A stretch of DNA of 63,341 nucleotides from Mesorhizobium plurifarium (GCA_000824785.1 CCNB01000001.1:5693-69033); one strand, 5' to 3'; shown: positions 1 to 9,110, numbered from the stretch's first letter. The notes: generated from the letters alone by a model not told the origin. A program made the numbers and translations.

Positions 1-82
1 AGGATCCATGCCGTGACTTCAACGCGCCGCCATGGTCCAGAATTCTGCTCCGCTGCACTCCACGGCCGAGGCAATGGCATGG

Positions 83-130
83 ATTCCAGGGTCTGCGCGC
101 GTCGCTTCGCTCCTTGCTCCGCCCTGGAAT
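83..130. repeat. Inverted repeat downstream of gckA
   Basis: ATTCCAGGG at 83-91 is matched by CCCTGGAAT at 122-130, with a GC-rich loop. It sits just beyond the gckA stop codon (154) and is the only structure I see in bases 1-153, which hold no convincing gene. It could act as a transcript end for gckA or be one copy of a dispersed palindromic repeat; no U-run follows on the minus strand, so a terminator role is uncertain. Confidence 0.4.
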
Positions 131-153
131 GACGACCTCTGCGGGGCTCCGCG

Positions 154-1413
154 CTATCGAACGAGTATTGCCCTCAGATCGTTGACGTTCGTGCCGGTAG
201 GCCCTGGCACGAACAGATCCCCGACCGCGTTGAAGGCCGTCCAGGCATTGTTGCCGGCGAGCATCGCCTTGGCATCGACGCCTTCAGCGCGCATCCGCGC
301 CACGGTCGAGGCGTCGGCGAAGGCGCCGGCATTGTTCTCCGAGCCGTCTATGCCGTCCGTATCGGCGGCCAGGGCATGGATGCCGTTCACGCCCTCGATG
401 CCGATAGCAAAGGCGAGCAGGAACTCGGAATTGCGGCCGCCCTTGCCCCTGGCGCGGAGTGTAACGGTGGTCTCGCCGCCGGAGAGGATCAGGACGGGCT
501 TGGCGAAGGGGCGATTGCGCGTCGCAACCTCGCGCGCGATCGCGGCATGCACGCCACCGACCTCACGCGCCTCGCCTTCGATCGCATCCGACAGGATGAC
601 GGCATCGATGCCCCGCCGCCTGGCTTCGGCGGCTGCCGCTTCCAGCGACACGCCGGCAGAGGCTGTCAGGTGCACTTCATTGCCGGCAAAGCACGGATCG
701 TCTGGGCGCGGAGCATCGGCGGCCGGCGAATTGATATGCGCCATGACCGAGGCCGGCAGTTTCATGCCATAAGCGGCAATCGAGGCCAGCGCGTCCTCGC
801 GGCTGCCGGTGTCGGGAACGGTCGGACCCGAGGCAACCAGCGCCGGATTGTCGCCGGGGATGTCGGAGACGACCAGCGACACGACGCGCGCCGGGTGTGC
901 CGCGGCGGCCAGGCGTCCGCCCTTGATGGTCGAGACATGCTTGCGGATGGTGTTCATCGCCGCGATCGGCGCGCCGGAGGCAAGCAGCGCCTCGTTGACG
1001 GCGATCTCATCGGCAAGCGTCAGCCCGGGCGCGGGCGACGGCAGCAGGGCCGAGCCGCCGCCGGAAATCAGCGCCACGACCAGGTCGTCCGAAGTCAGTC
1101 CACGCACTTTCTCCAGCAGCCGGCGCGAGGCTTCGAGGCCGGCGGCATCCGGCACCGGGTGCGCCGCCTCGATGATCTCGATGCGCTCGCAGCTGGCGCC
1201 ATAGCCGTAGCGGGTGACGACAAGGCCATCGATCGGACCGTCCCAGACCTTCTCGAAGGCTGCCGCCATCTGCGCCGAGCCCTTGCCCGCGCCGATGACG
1301 ATGGTGCGGCCCTTCGGCTTTGCCGGCAAATGATTGCGGATCGTCTTTTCCGGGTCGGCGGCGGCGACGGCGGCGTTGAAGATCGAGGTGAGGAAGGTTT
1401 TTGGATCGGTCAT
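154..1413 (-). CDS. gckA: Glycerate 2-kinase (MOFRL family, GckA/TtuD-like)
   Basis: Phosphorylates D-glycerate to 2-phosphoglycerate in the cytoplasm, the last step that takes glyoxylate carbon into glycolysis. Older annotations call this family hydroxypyruvate reductase TtuD. The 419-residue protein has the usual family length. It carries the N-terminal IVIGAGKGSAQMA nucleotide-binding loop, the ALISGGGSALLP motif, SDIPGDNPALVASGPT, and the C-terminal LSGGETTVTLRARGKGGRNSEF and ALAADTDGIDGSENNAGA motifs. The start at 1413 (MTDPKTFL) is preferred over the frame's longer extension because it forms an ATGA overlap with the UPF0303 gene upstream, implying translational coupling. Its place beside purine-catabolic genes that release glyoxylate fits a glyoxylate -> tartronate semialdehyde -> glycerate route, although the carboligase and reductase are not in this window. 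Confidence 0.9.
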   Translation of the reverse strand: MTDPKTFLTSIFNAAVAAADPEKTIRNHLPAKPKGRTIVIGAGKGSAQMAAAFEKVWDGPIDGLVVTRYGYGASCERIEIIEAAHPVPDAAGLEASRRLLEKVRGLTSDDLVVALISGGGSALLPSPAPGLTLADEIAVNEALLASGAPIAAMNTIRKHVSTIKGGRLAAAAHPARVVSLVVSDIPGDNPALVASGPTVPDTGSREDALASIAAYGMKLPASVMAHINSPAADAPRPDDPCFAGNEVHLTASAGVSLEAAAAEARRRGIDAVILSDAIEGEAREVGGVHAAIAREVATRNRPFAKPVLILSGGETTVTLRARGKGGRNSEFLLAFAIGIEGVNGIHALAADTDGIDGSENNAGAFADASTVARMRAEGVDAKAMLAGNNAWTAFNAVGDLFVPGPTGTNVNDLRAILVR

Positions 1414-1913
1414 TTGTCTTCCGGCGGCAATCTGAGCTTGCTCGCATCGACGCCCAGATGCGCGCAAAGCGCATCGACGACGACGCCATGATCCTCGCGC
1501 TCCGGCAGGCCCGAAACGGCGATGACCCCAATCACGCCTGCGCCCTTGACGGTGACCGGAAAGCCGCCGCCGGCCAGCACATAGTCGGAAATATCCAGGC
1601 CTTCACCGATTTTGAACGTGCGGTCCGGGCGCTGCTGTTCCAGCACCAGGCGATAGGTGCTTCTGAGATACCGCTTCACGACATTGATCTTGCGGCGCGC
1701 CCAGTCGGGATTTGACGCGTTGGAGCCCGGCATCGCGGCATAGAAGAGCGGCCGGTCGAAGGTCCTGATGTCGACGATGATCGGCAGATCTTCCTTCAGA
1801 GCCCGGTCCCTGATGGCGGAGCCGATCTTGAAGGCAACGGCCTCGTCGAAGGCCGGGAAGACCAGCGTGGCTTCCTGTTTCTTGATCAGAGCGATGTCGT
1901 CGGCGGTGGCCAT
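1410..1913 (-). CDS. UPF0303 family protein (heme-degrading/HbpS-like fold)
   Basis: This 167-residue cytoplasmic protein is recognisable as UPF0303, a family related to GlcG/HbpS (DUF336) proteins, with RTFDRPLFYAAMPG, NPDWARRKINVVKR and VLAGGGFPVTVKGAGVIG as conserved blocks. The biochemical role of the bacterial family is not established; some relatives bind or degrade heme. The start at 1913 is supported by a GGAG Shine-Dalgarno nine bases upstream. The open frame continues further upstream, but only as a shadow over guaD. Its stop overlaps the gckA start by four bases, so the two are a translational unit. GlcG-like proteins often lie beside glycolate or glyoxylate genes, so a helper role in glyoxylate handling is plausible, but this is inference. 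Confidence 0.85.
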   Translation of the reverse strand: MATADDIALIKKQEATLVFPAFDEAVAFKIGSAIRDRALKEDLPIIVDIRTFDRPLFYAAMPGSNASNPDWARRKINVVKRYLRSTYRLVLEQQRPDRTFKIGEGLDISDYVLAGGGFPVTVKGAGVIGVIAVSGLPEREDHGVVVDALCAHLGVDASKLRLPPEDK

Positions 1914-1980
1914 GGCGTTTTCTCCGAAATTCCACCGTCGTTTGTACGACAAGCTCTGTCTGGTCAAGCATTCGTCGCGG

Positions 1981-2132
1981 ACGCCCCTCATCCGGCCGCT
2001 TCGCGGCCACCTTCTCCCCAAGGGGAGAAGAGACTGGCGCCAACGTCCGCGACCTCCTCTCCCCTCGGGGAGAGGTCGGATTGCCCCGAATTGCCCTTCG
2101 CAATTCGGTTGGCAATCCGGGTGAGGGGGTTC
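1981..2132. repeat. Palindromic intergenic repeat (RIME/REP-like)
   Basis: The gap between guaD and the UPF0303 gene contains nested stems: CCGCTTCGCGG, CTTCTCCCCAAGGGGAGAAG, CTCTCCCCTCGGGGAGAG and GAATTGCCCTTCGCAATTC, bounded by CCCCTCATCCGG on one side and GGGTGAGGGG on the other. The same sequence style recurs at 29938-30082 and, in a variant, at 32906-33040 and 63223-63270. It lies inside a minus-strand transcription unit, so it may shape mRNA processing between guaD and gckA. Confidence 0.75.
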
Positions 2133-3444
2133 ACGCCACAATGGCGCTCTTTGCCGGCCGACCCGCCACATAGACCTCGCGCACCACACGGTCGTCGCCC
2201 AGCGTCTGCAAGAGGAACAGCTCCTCGGCCAGCGTCTCGACCGTTTCCATCCTGAGCCGCATGCCAGGCGTCGCGTGGGCATCGAGCACGACGATATCGG
2301 CATCGGTGCCTTCCTCCAGCGTGCCGACCTTGTCGGCCACCGACAGTGCCTCGGCATTGCCGCGCGTCAATTGCCAGAAGGACTGGAACGGGTTGAGCTT
2401 CTCGCCGTTCAGCGCGATCACCTTGTAGCCCTCGTCCATGGTGCGCAACATCGAATAATTGGTGCCGCCGCCGACATCGGTGGCCGCGGCGATCCTGAGC
2501 GGCTTCTCGCGCCGGCGGTAACGCTGATAGTCGAACAGGCCGGAGCCGAGGAAGAGGTTGGAGGTCGGGCAGAACACCGCCACCGAGCCCGATTGCGACA
2601 GCGCATCGGCCTCGCGCTCCGACAGGTGGATGCAGTGGCCGAACAGGCTCCTTTTGCCGAGCAGTCCGTAGTGCTCGTAGACGTCGGTATAGTCGCGCGA
2701 CCAGGGATAGAGCTCCTGGGTGAAGGCGATCTCGGCGTGATTTTCCGACAGATGCGTCTGCATGTGGAGATCGGGATATTCGCGGCAGAGCGCGCCGGCC
2801 ATCTCCATCTGCTCGGGCGAGGAGGTGATGGCAAAGCGCGGCGTGATGGCATAGAGCTGGCGGCCCTTGCCGTGCCATTCGGCGATCAGCGCCTTGCTAT
2901 CGTCATAGCCGGTCTGCGGCGTGTCGAGCACGCCGTCCGGCGCGTTGCGGTCCATCATCACTTTGCCGGCGACGTTGAGCATGTTGCGCTCATGCGACTC
3001 GGCGAAGAAGGCTTCGACCGAGGATTTGTGGACCGAACAATAGGCAACGACGGACGTCGTGCCGTGGCGCAGCATTTCGTCGAGGAAGAGCCTGGCGATG
3101 CGGCGGCCATGCTGCGCGTTCTGGAACTTCGATTCTTCGGGAAACGTGTATTTGTTCAGCCAGTCGAGCAGCTCGGCGCCGTAGGAGGCGATGATCTGCA
3201 TCTGCGGCACATGCACATGGGCGTCGAGAAAACCCGGCAGTATCAGGTGCGGGCGATGGTCGATCGTCTCGACGCCCACGCCCGCCTTCTTCGTGACCTC
3301 GGCATAGGAACCGGCGGCAACAATCCTGCCATTGTCGATCAGCAGGGCGCCATCCTCCTCGTAGCGCCAGGCGGAATGATCGTCGATCGTTTCGGGCCAA
3401 CGCAGGAAGGAGAGCGTGCGGCCGCGCAGAATTTTCGCTGTCAT
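2131..3444 (-). CDS. guaD: Guanine deaminase
   Basis: Zinc amidohydrolase converting guanine to xanthine and ammonia, feeding xanthine dehydrogenase encoded at 10-14 kb. The 437-residue length is normal. Metal and active-site motifs are visible: PGFLDAHVHVPQ (His76, His78), the TFPEE segment of guanine deaminases, HLSENHAEI, GHCIHLS and ATDVGGGTNYS with the metal-binding Asp. The ATG at 3444 lies two bases after the puuD stop, so it is co-transcribed with the urate hydroxylase. The gene uses typical codons and appears intact. Confidence 0.95.
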   Translation of the reverse strand: MTAKILRGRTLSFLRWPETIDDHSAWRYEEDGALLIDNGRIVAAGSYAEVTKKAGVGVETIDHRPHLILPGFLDAHVHVPQMQIIASYGAELLDWLNKYTFPEESKFQNAQHGRRIARLFLDEMLRHGTTSVVAYCSVHKSSVEAFFAESHERNMLNVAGKVMMDRNAPDGVLDTPQTGYDDSKALIAEWHGKGRQLYAITPRFAITSSPEQMEMAGALCREYPDLHMQTHLSENHAEIAFTQELYPWSRDYTDVYEHYGLLGKRSLFGHCIHLSEREADALSQSGSVAVFCPTSNLFLGSGLFDYQRYRRREKPLRIAAATDVGGGTNYSMLRTMDEGYKVIALNGEKLNPFQSFWQLTRGNAEALSVADKVGTLEEGTDADIVVLDAHATPGMRLRMETVETLAEELFLLQTLGDDRVVREVYVAGRPAKSAIVA

Positions 3445-3446
3445 GC

Positions 3447-4673
3447 TTACCTTCCGGCGCCTTCGAACCAGGCGACCAGAAGCGCCCTTTCCTGGTCGGT
3501 GATCTGGGTGACGTTGGCGGGCGGCATGGCATGCGCCCGGCCGGCCTGGATATAGATTTCGCGCGCATGCTCGGCGATGCGCTCGTCAGTGTCGAGCAGC
3601 ACGCCCTTCGGCGCATGGTAGATGCCTTCATAGACCGGCTCTTGCGTGTGGCACATGGAGCAGCGGCCAAGCACGGTGTCGCGCACCGCCGGGAAATGCG
3701 CCGAGGCCATATAGACCTGCGCGGCCGAGGAGGCGGCGGAGGTCTTCGGCTCGCCGGTCAGCACCTTCGGCACGGTCGACAGCCAGATGATGATCATGAA
3801 CAGCACAGCCGCACCCAGCCAGGTCCAGGTCGGGCTGCCTTTCCTGGCATGCACGGTGTTGAAATAGTGCCGGATCAAGACGCCGATGATGAAGACCAGC
3901 GAGGCGATGACCCAGTTGAACTGCGTGCCGAAGGCCAGCGGATAGTGGTTCGAGAGCATCAGGAACAGGACCGGCAAGGTCAGGTAGTTGTTGTGCAGCG
4001 AGCGCTGCTTGGCGATCTTGCCGTATTTCGGATCCGGCTTGCGGCCGGCGATCAGGTCGGCGACGACGATCTTCTGGTTGGGGATGATGACCATGAAGAC
4101 ATTGGCCGACATGATCGTGGCGGTGATGGCGCCGAGATGCAGGAAGGCGGCGCGACCGGTGAAGAGATGGGTGAGCCCCCAGGCGATGAACACCAGCACG
4201 CAATAGAGCACCAGCATCAGCCCGGTGTCGCTCTTGCCCAATGGCGAGCGGCAGAGCAGGTCGTAGACGATCCAGCCGACGCCGATGGTGGCCAGCGACA
4301 GGAGGATGCCGACCGGCACCGAGATGTTGAGCACATTGGGGTCGATCAGGAAGAGATCGGCGCCGGCATAATAGACCACGCAGAGCATGGCGAAGCCGGA
4401 CAGCCAGGTGGCGTAGGATTCCCATTTGAACCAGGTGAGGTGCTCCGGCATCTCGGCGGGCGCCACAAGGTATTTCTGAATGTGGTAGAAGCCGCCGCCA
4501 TGCACCTGCCACTCCTCGCCGAAGGCGCCGGCGGGCAGGCCGGGGCGCTGGCGCAGACCGAGATCGAGCGCGACGAAATAGAAGGACGAGCCGATCCAGG
4601 CAATGCCGGTGATGACATGCAGCCAGCGGACCGCAAAACTCAGCCAGTCCCAGAAAATCGCGAAATCCATCAT
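3447..4673 (-). CDS. puuD: Membrane urate hydroxylase with C-terminal cytochrome c domain
   Basis: PuuD-type urate hydroxylase, an inner-membrane enzyme oxidising urate to 5-hydroxyisourate and passing electrons to a c-type heme rather than to oxygen through a soluble uricase. The 408-residue protein has about eight hydrophobic segments, with His-containing helices such as VRWLHVITGIAWIGSSFYF near the N-terminus. A periplasmic tail carries a heme c site CSMCH (338-342) and the likely Met ligand in AHAMPP (Met383). It opens an operon puuD-guaD-(repeat)-UPF0303-gckA. The start is at adjacent ATG codons after a weak CAGGGA site. The product would be taken on by UraH and UraD encoded nearby. Confidence 0.92.
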   Translation of the reverse strand: MMDFAIFWDWLSFAVRWLHVITGIAWIGSSFYFVALDLGLRQRPGLPAGAFGEEWQVHGGGFYHIQKYLVAPAEMPEHLTWFKWESYATWLSGFAMLCVVYYAGADLFLIDPNVLNISVPVGILLSLATIGVGWIVYDLLCRSPLGKSDTGLMLVLYCVLVFIAWGLTHLFTGRAAFLHLGAITATIMSANVFMVIIPNQKIVVADLIAGRKPDPKYGKIAKQRSLHNNYLTLPVLFLMLSNHYPLAFGTQFNWVIASLVFIIGVLIRHYFNTVHARKGSPTWTWLGAAVLFMIIIWLSTVPKVLTGEPKTSAASSAAQVYMASAHFPAVRDTVLGRCSMCHTQEPVYEGIYHAPKGVLLDTDERIAEHAREIYIQAGRAHAMPPANVTQITDQERALLVAWFEGAGR

Positions 4674-4811
4674 TGCATTCGTCCCTGCCGATGAGAGCGA
4701 CTTTACGGTCTGGCGCGCAAACGAAAAGAGGCGAGGTGCGCGATGACTTTCAAAAAAAAATGGAAAATACTACGGTTACCCTCGCAGCCGTTTGAGAGCC
4801 ACGAAACCCGC
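4674..4811. promoter_or_regulatory. Divergent promoter region puuD / LysR regulator
   Basis: This 138-bp gap separates the divergent puuD operon and a LysR regulator gene. It contains an A-rich stretch (4749-4768) unlike the surrounding GC-rich DNA, just upstream of the chosen regulator start. LysR regulators commonly bind such shared intergenic regions and control the divergent operon. I cannot define a specific T-N11-A box with confidence. Confidence 0.4.
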
Positions 4812-5732
4812 ATGGCCTATCTCGACAACATCGCCGTCTTCGTCCGCGTCGTCGAGCTCGGCAATCTGTCGGCGGCGGGGCGCGACATGCGCATTTCGCC
4901 GGCGGTCGCCTCCAACCGCATCAAGGAACTGGAAAAGCACCTGGGCGTCCGGCTGTTCAACCGCACCACGAGGCAGCTGATGCCGACCGAGCACGGCACG
5001 GTGTTCTACACCGGCGCCAAGCAGGTTCTGGATGCGATCACCGAGGCGGAAGCGGCGGTCGCGGCACTTTCCGGCCAGCCGCGCGGCACCATCAGGGTTA
5101 CGGCGCCGCTCGGCCTCGGCCGCCGCCTGATCGCATCAGGCATTCCGGATTTCCACGACAAATACCCCGACATCGAGGTGCGGCTCAGGCTCTCCGACCA
5201 CAATGTCGATATCATGAAGGAAGGCATCGACGTCGCCTTCCGGCTCGGCATCATCGAGGATTCCAGCCTCAGGATGCGCGGCATCATGGAATGCGAGCGC
5301 GTGCTGGTGGCGGCGCCGAAATATCTGGAAGCGCGCGGCGAACCGGTTGAGCCGCAGGAGCTGGTCGGCAGGAAGCACGACTGCCTGATGCTGCGCTATG
5401 CCGGCGCGCGCGAATATGTCTGGACGCTACAGACGCCGGGCGGCCCGCAGAAGTTCGAGGTGCACGGCCCCTACGACACCGACGATGGCGACGTCCTGAC
5501 CGGCTGGGCGCTGTCGGGGCGCGGCATCATCAACAAGCCACGTTTCGAGGTCGAGCCATTCATCCGAGACCAGCGGCTGAAAGTGATTCTGCCGCAGACA
5601 CCGCCAACCGCGGTGCAGTTCGCCGCCGTCTATCCGCACAAGAAGCTGCAGGACCCGAAGGTGCGGCTGCTGCTCGATTTCATGGCCGAGCGCTGCCAGC
5701 GGCTGATCAAAGATATTCTGGCCGGGAAGTGA
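4812..5732 (+). CDS. LysR-family transcriptional regulator
   Basis: A 306-residue DNA-binding regulator. Residues 1-60 form the winged helix-turn-helix (MAYLDNIAVFVRVVELGNLS, then AVASNRIKELEKHLGVRLFNRTTR). The rest is a periplasmic-binding-like effector domain starting near GTIRVTAPLGLGRRLI. The frame is open 23 codons further up to 4743, but MAYLDN aligns with normal LysR N-termini, so 4812 is chosen. It is divergent from puuD and upstream of two flavin monooxygenase genes on the same strand, so it may regulate either unit. The effector is unknown. Confidence 0.88.
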   Translation: MAYLDNIAVFVRVVELGNLSAAGRDMRISPAVASNRIKELEKHLGVRLFNRTTRQLMPTEHGTVFYTGAKQVLDAITEAEAAVAALSGQPRGTIRVTAPLGLGRRLIASGIPDFHDKYPDIEVRLRLSDHNVDIMKEGIDVAFRLGIIEDSSLRMRGIMECERVLVAAPKYLEARGEPVEPQELVGRKHDCLMLRYAGAREYVWTLQTPGGPQKFEVHGPYDTDDGDVLTGWALSGRGIINKPRFEVEPFIRDQRLKVILPQTPPTAVQFAAVYPHKKLQDPKVRLLLDFMAERCQRLIKDILAGK

Positions 5733-5821
5733 CAACCGCGTGGCCCATCCGCGCCGGTTGCCTTGCGCGAAAGCCGGCCTAGGTTGGTAGCCGAATGGCT
5801 GCGAGACATCGCCGCAGCCGA

Positions 5822-6805
5822 ATGGACCGCCACATGCATCTCGCCGTTTCGCTCAACATCGCCGCCGCTGACGGACAAGACGTCCTGGACTTCGGCCAGA
5901 TCAGCACTTTCGCCCGGCAGGCGGAGGCGGCGGGCGTCGACATGGTCATCATTTCCGACTCGCTGACGAGCGGCGAGCCATCGACCAGCCCGTTCGAAGC
6001 GACGACCCTTCTTGCCGCACTGGCCACCGTAACAAAGAAGATAGGCCTCGTGGCGAGTGCCTCGACGCTTGCACACCAGCCCTACAACCTGGCGCGACGT
6101 TTTGCATCCCTCGATATCATCAGCCATGGCCGCGTCGGCTGGAACGCGACACTGCGGCAGAGCCCGCTCGAGGCGGCCAATTTCAGCCGACCGGCAGGCA
6201 TTCCGAACGATGATTTCCGGCGACGCGCCGAGGAATTCATCGGCATCGTGCAAGGGCTGTGGCGAGGCTGGGACGCGGACGCCTTGCTGTTCGACAAGGC
6301 GGGCGGACGGTTCCACGATCCCGCCAAGACGCATGTCCTCGATCATAAGGGCGAGTTCTTCGCGGTGCGCGGGCCGCTCAATGTCGCGCGCTCGCCGCAG
6401 GACATGCCGGTGCTGGCCATGTCCGGCCTCGCCGGGGCCGACCTCGATTTCGCCGCCGGCGTCGCCGATGTCATAGCGATTGAGGAACCATCGCCGGAAG
6501 GCGCTAGAGCGACCTGCGACGATCTCAAGAAACGGGTGCTGACCGCCGGACGAACGCCTGACGCCCTGAAAGTGCTGACGACAGTTTTCGCGCCCGATCT
6601 CACCGCTGCAAGGCTGGAGGCGTGGTTGGGCACAGAAAGCTGTGACGGCCTCATCTTCGCTTTGCCGGCTGATCTTTCCGCGATCAACGGTTTCACCGAT
6701 CGCATCGTGCCAGAATTGCGCCGTCGAAACTCTGACCGCTCTGCTTACTATGCCGACACGACGCTGCGTGCCCACCTCGGGCTCGGCGATGGAGGCGCAC
6801 AATGA
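5822..6805 (+). CDS. LLM-class flavin-dependent oxidoreductase (short)
   Basis: A bacterial-luciferase-like TIM-barrel monooxygenase. The sequence shows the family features MVIISDSLTSGEPSTSPFE, KKIGLVASASTLAHQPYNLA, ARRFASLDIISHGRVGWNAT and ARSPQDMPVLAMSGLAG. At about 327 residues it is shorter than its downstream partner. Three possible ATGs exist (5795, 5822, 5834); none has a strong ribosome site and 5822 is a compromise. It overlaps the next gene by ATGA (6802-6805), so the two are translationally coupled. The pair may desulfurise or oxidise an organosulfur or amine compound, as in DszA/NtaA relatives; the substrate cannot be told from sequence. Confidence 0.82.
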   Translation: MDRHMHLAVSLNIAAADGQDVLDFGQISTFARQAEAAGVDMVIISDSLTSGEPSTSPFEATTLLAALATVTKKIGLVASASTLAHQPYNLARRFASLDIISHGRVGWNATLRQSPLEAANFSRPAGIPNDDFRRRAEEFIGIVQGLWRGWDADALLFDKAGGRFHDPAKTHVLDHKGEFFAVRGPLNVARSPQDMPVLAMSGLAGADLDFAAGVADVIAIEEPSPEGARATCDDLKKRVLTAGRTPDALKVLTTVFAPDLTAARLEAWLGTESCDGLIFALPADLSAINGFTDRIVPELRRRNSDRSAYYADTTLRAHLGLGDGGAQ

Positions 6806-8052
6806 GCGCGCGCCAGATGAAGCTCGGGCTGTTCCTGTGGGCGACCGGCCACCACATAGCGGCCTGGCGGCATCCGGACGCACATGTGAGGGCCGGCATC
6901 GACATCGATCATTACATCGCGCTTGCCCGTACGGCGGAAGCGGCGAAGTTCGACATGGTGTTCTGCGAGGACGCGGCCGGCCTGCGCGAGGCGAATGTCA
7001 ACATTGCCAGCCAGACCTCGCGCTCGATCGGCTTCGAGCCGATCAGCCTTCTGTCGGCGCTGGCCGCGCAGACCGAGCGCATCGGCTTGGTTTCCACGGC
7101 ATCGACCAGCTACAACGAGCCCTATGGGCTGGCGCGCATGTTCGCCTCGCTCGACAATCTGAGCGGCGGGCGGGCCGGCTGGAACCTCGTCACCTCGGCA
7201 AGCCCGATCGAAGCAGCGAATTTCGGCGCAACAGGTCTGCGGCCGCACGCGGACCGCTATGCGCGGGCGCGCGAGTTCGCCACGGTGATCACCGGCTTGT
7301 GGAACCGGCGCCCGGCCGGCCATGACGGCGAAAGCTTCTCGGTGCGCGATCCGCTCGATATCCCGCCCTCACCGCAAGGCGCGCCGGTGATGGTGCAGGC
7401 CGGGGCATCGGACGATGGCAAGGATCTTGCGGCGCGCACCGCCGATGTCGTGTTCTCAGCGGCACAGACCTTCGAGGAAGCCAAGGCCTTCTACGACGAC
7501 CTCAAGGCACGGCTCACCGCTTACGGACGTCAGCCGGACGATGTGAAGATCATGCCCGGCGTGGCGCCGATCGTCGCCGCAACGAAAGCCGAGGCGCAGG
7601 CGAAATACGATGCACTGCAGGAGTTGATCCCCGACAATGTCGGCGTGGCCCTGCTCTCCAGCTATCTCAGCATCTCCGACCTCGGCCGCTATCCGATCGA
7701 CGGACCGCTGCCCGAACTGCCGGAAAGCGAAGGCATGAAGAGCCGGCAGGCGCTGGTGATCGAGCAGGCGCGCCGCGACGGGCTCTCGATCCGCGACCTC
7801 GCGCGGTACTTTGCCGGCGCACGCGGCCATTGGCGCATCGTCGGCACGGCCGGAGAGATCGCCGACGAATTGCAGGCGCGCTTCGAAGGTGGCGCTGCCG
7901 ATGGCTTCAACGTGATGCCGTCCTGGTTCCCGGGCGAGCTCGACGCCTTCGCGACGCTGGTGGTGCCGGAGTTGCAGCGGCGCGGCCTGTTCCGCAAGGA
8001 CTATGAAGGCCGCACCCTGCGCGAGCATCTCGGCCTGAAGCGGCCGGCTTAA
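6802..8052 (+). CDS. LLM-class flavin monooxygenase, NtaA/SnaA/DszA type
   Basis: This 416-residue FMNH2-dependent monooxygenase belongs to the nitrilotriacetate monooxygenase component A group. Diagnostic features are the N-terminal KLGLFLWATGHHIAAWRHPD, FDMVFCEDAAGLRE, the TASTSYNEPYGLARMFASLD segment, SGGRAGWNLVTS and the C-terminal VVPELQRRGLFRKDYEGRTL. Such enzymes need a separate NAD(P)H:FMN reductase, and none is encoded alongside. It starts inside the stop of the preceding LLM gene, and the two may be paralogues. Its stop lies only four bases from the convergent phzF-like gene. Confidence 0.88.
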   Translation: MSARQMKLGLFLWATGHHIAAWRHPDAHVRAGIDIDHYIALARTAEAAKFDMVFCEDAAGLREANVNIASQTSRSIGFEPISLLSALAAQTERIGLVSTASTSYNEPYGLARMFASLDNLSGGRAGWNLVTSASPIEAANFGATGLRPHADRYARAREFATVITGLWNRRPAGHDGESFSVRDPLDIPPSPQGAPVMVQAGASDDGKDLAARTADVVFSAAQTFEEAKAFYDDLKARLTAYGRQPDDVKIMPGVAPIVAATKAEAQAKYDALQELIPDNVGVALLSSYLSISDLGRYPIDGPLPELPESEGMKSRQALVIEQARRDGLSIRDLARYFAGARGHWRIVGTAGEIADELQARFEGGAADGFNVMPSWFPGELDAFATLVVPELQRRGLFRKDYEGRTLREHLGLKRPA

Positions 8053-8056
8053 GGGC

Positions 8057-8887
8057 TCAGTCCATCAGCCGCGCCGTCCCCGACACCCTGATCGAGCTGC
8101 CGGGCGCCGACGAAATGTCGGCATGGAGGCGCGAGCGCATGCCCATGTCTTCGCCCTGGACGATGTCGATCGCGCCGCCATGCGGCCAGCCGAGATCGCG
8201 CAGATAGCCGGCAAAGGCCGCGGTGGCTGCCCCTGTCGCCGGGTCCTCATAAACCCCGCCGGAGGCGAATGGATTGCGCGTATGGAAGAGGCGCGGCGCC
8301 TCGGCGTAGCCGAGCAAAATCGTGACCAGGCCTTCGCGGCGCATGAAGGACTGGCCTTTCTTGAGATCATAGGCCATGGCGGCCAGCGCTTCGCGTGACT
8401 TCAGCGCCAGCACGAGATGATCGGCGCCGCCATGGATCAACGCCGGCGGAATGGCGGGATCGAGGTCGCCCGGCTGATAGCCGAACAGGGAGAGCGCCTC
8501 GCCGACCAGTTCCGACGAGGCCGGCCGGCTGCGCGTCGGCGGCGACTGCAAGGCGGCGGCAAAGTTCGCGCCGTCGCGAAATCCTTCCACGGTTATGTTG
8601 GCCTGGTTGAGCGTCAGCTCGAAAATGCCGTCGCCGAATTTCCTGACCAGCGCCGCGCCGAGCGCGATGGTGGCATGGCCGCAGAACGGCACTTCCGACT
8701 CCGGCGAAAAAAAGCGCACGCGCCAGCTAACGCCTTCAGGCACGGCGAAGGCGGTTTCCGAGAAGCCGACTTCGGCCGCGACGCGCTGCATGGCGGCCGC
8801 ATCCGGCAAGGCCTCGCCGATCACCACGCCGGCCGGATTGCCGCCGGTGTTCCCGTCCGAAAAGGCTGCGATCTTCAGTACATCCAT
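8057..8887 (-). CDS. PhzF-family isomerase/epimerase-like protein
   Basis: A 276-residue protein of the PhzF/diaminopimelate-epimerase fold. Family marks are GNPAGVVIGE near the N-terminus, GFSETAFAV with the catalytic Glu, PFCGHATIALGAAL, and DPATGAATAAFAGYL near the C-terminus. Only the family can be assigned; no phenazine genes are present, and most rhizobial members have no known substrate. The start at 8887 (MDVLKIAAFSDGNTGG) fits the family. The frame continues upstream to 9034 without homology. Confidence 0.85.
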   Translation of the reverse strand: MDVLKIAAFSDGNTGGNPAGVVIGEALPDAAAMQRVAAEVGFSETAFAVPEGVSWRVRFFSPESEVPFCGHATIALGAALVRKFGDGIFELTLNQANITVEGFRDGANFAAALQSPPTRSRPASSELVGEALSLFGYQPGDLDPAIPPALIHGGADHLVLALKSREALAAMAYDLKKGQSFMRREGLVTILLGYAEAPRLFHTRNPFASGGVYEDPATGAATAAFAGYLRDLGWPHGGAIDIVQGEDMGMRSRLHADISSAPGSSIRVSGTARLMD

Positions 8888-9110
8888 GGTCCTGGCCCCG
8901 TTATCCGTGAGGCGCAACAAACACGTTCCGGGCCGCTTTGGGAATGAAGAAAGCGGGGAGCAGCGGTGAGCGCCAGTCACACCTGCGATCGGAGTCGTGC
9001 GCTTCAATCCAATGCGGAACGAAACCCATCCCATCGCCGTTCTGACGGTTGGCGGTTGCCCCGGCCGCCTTCAGCTCTCAGCAATCAATGCAGCGCGACA
9101 GGAGCCGACC

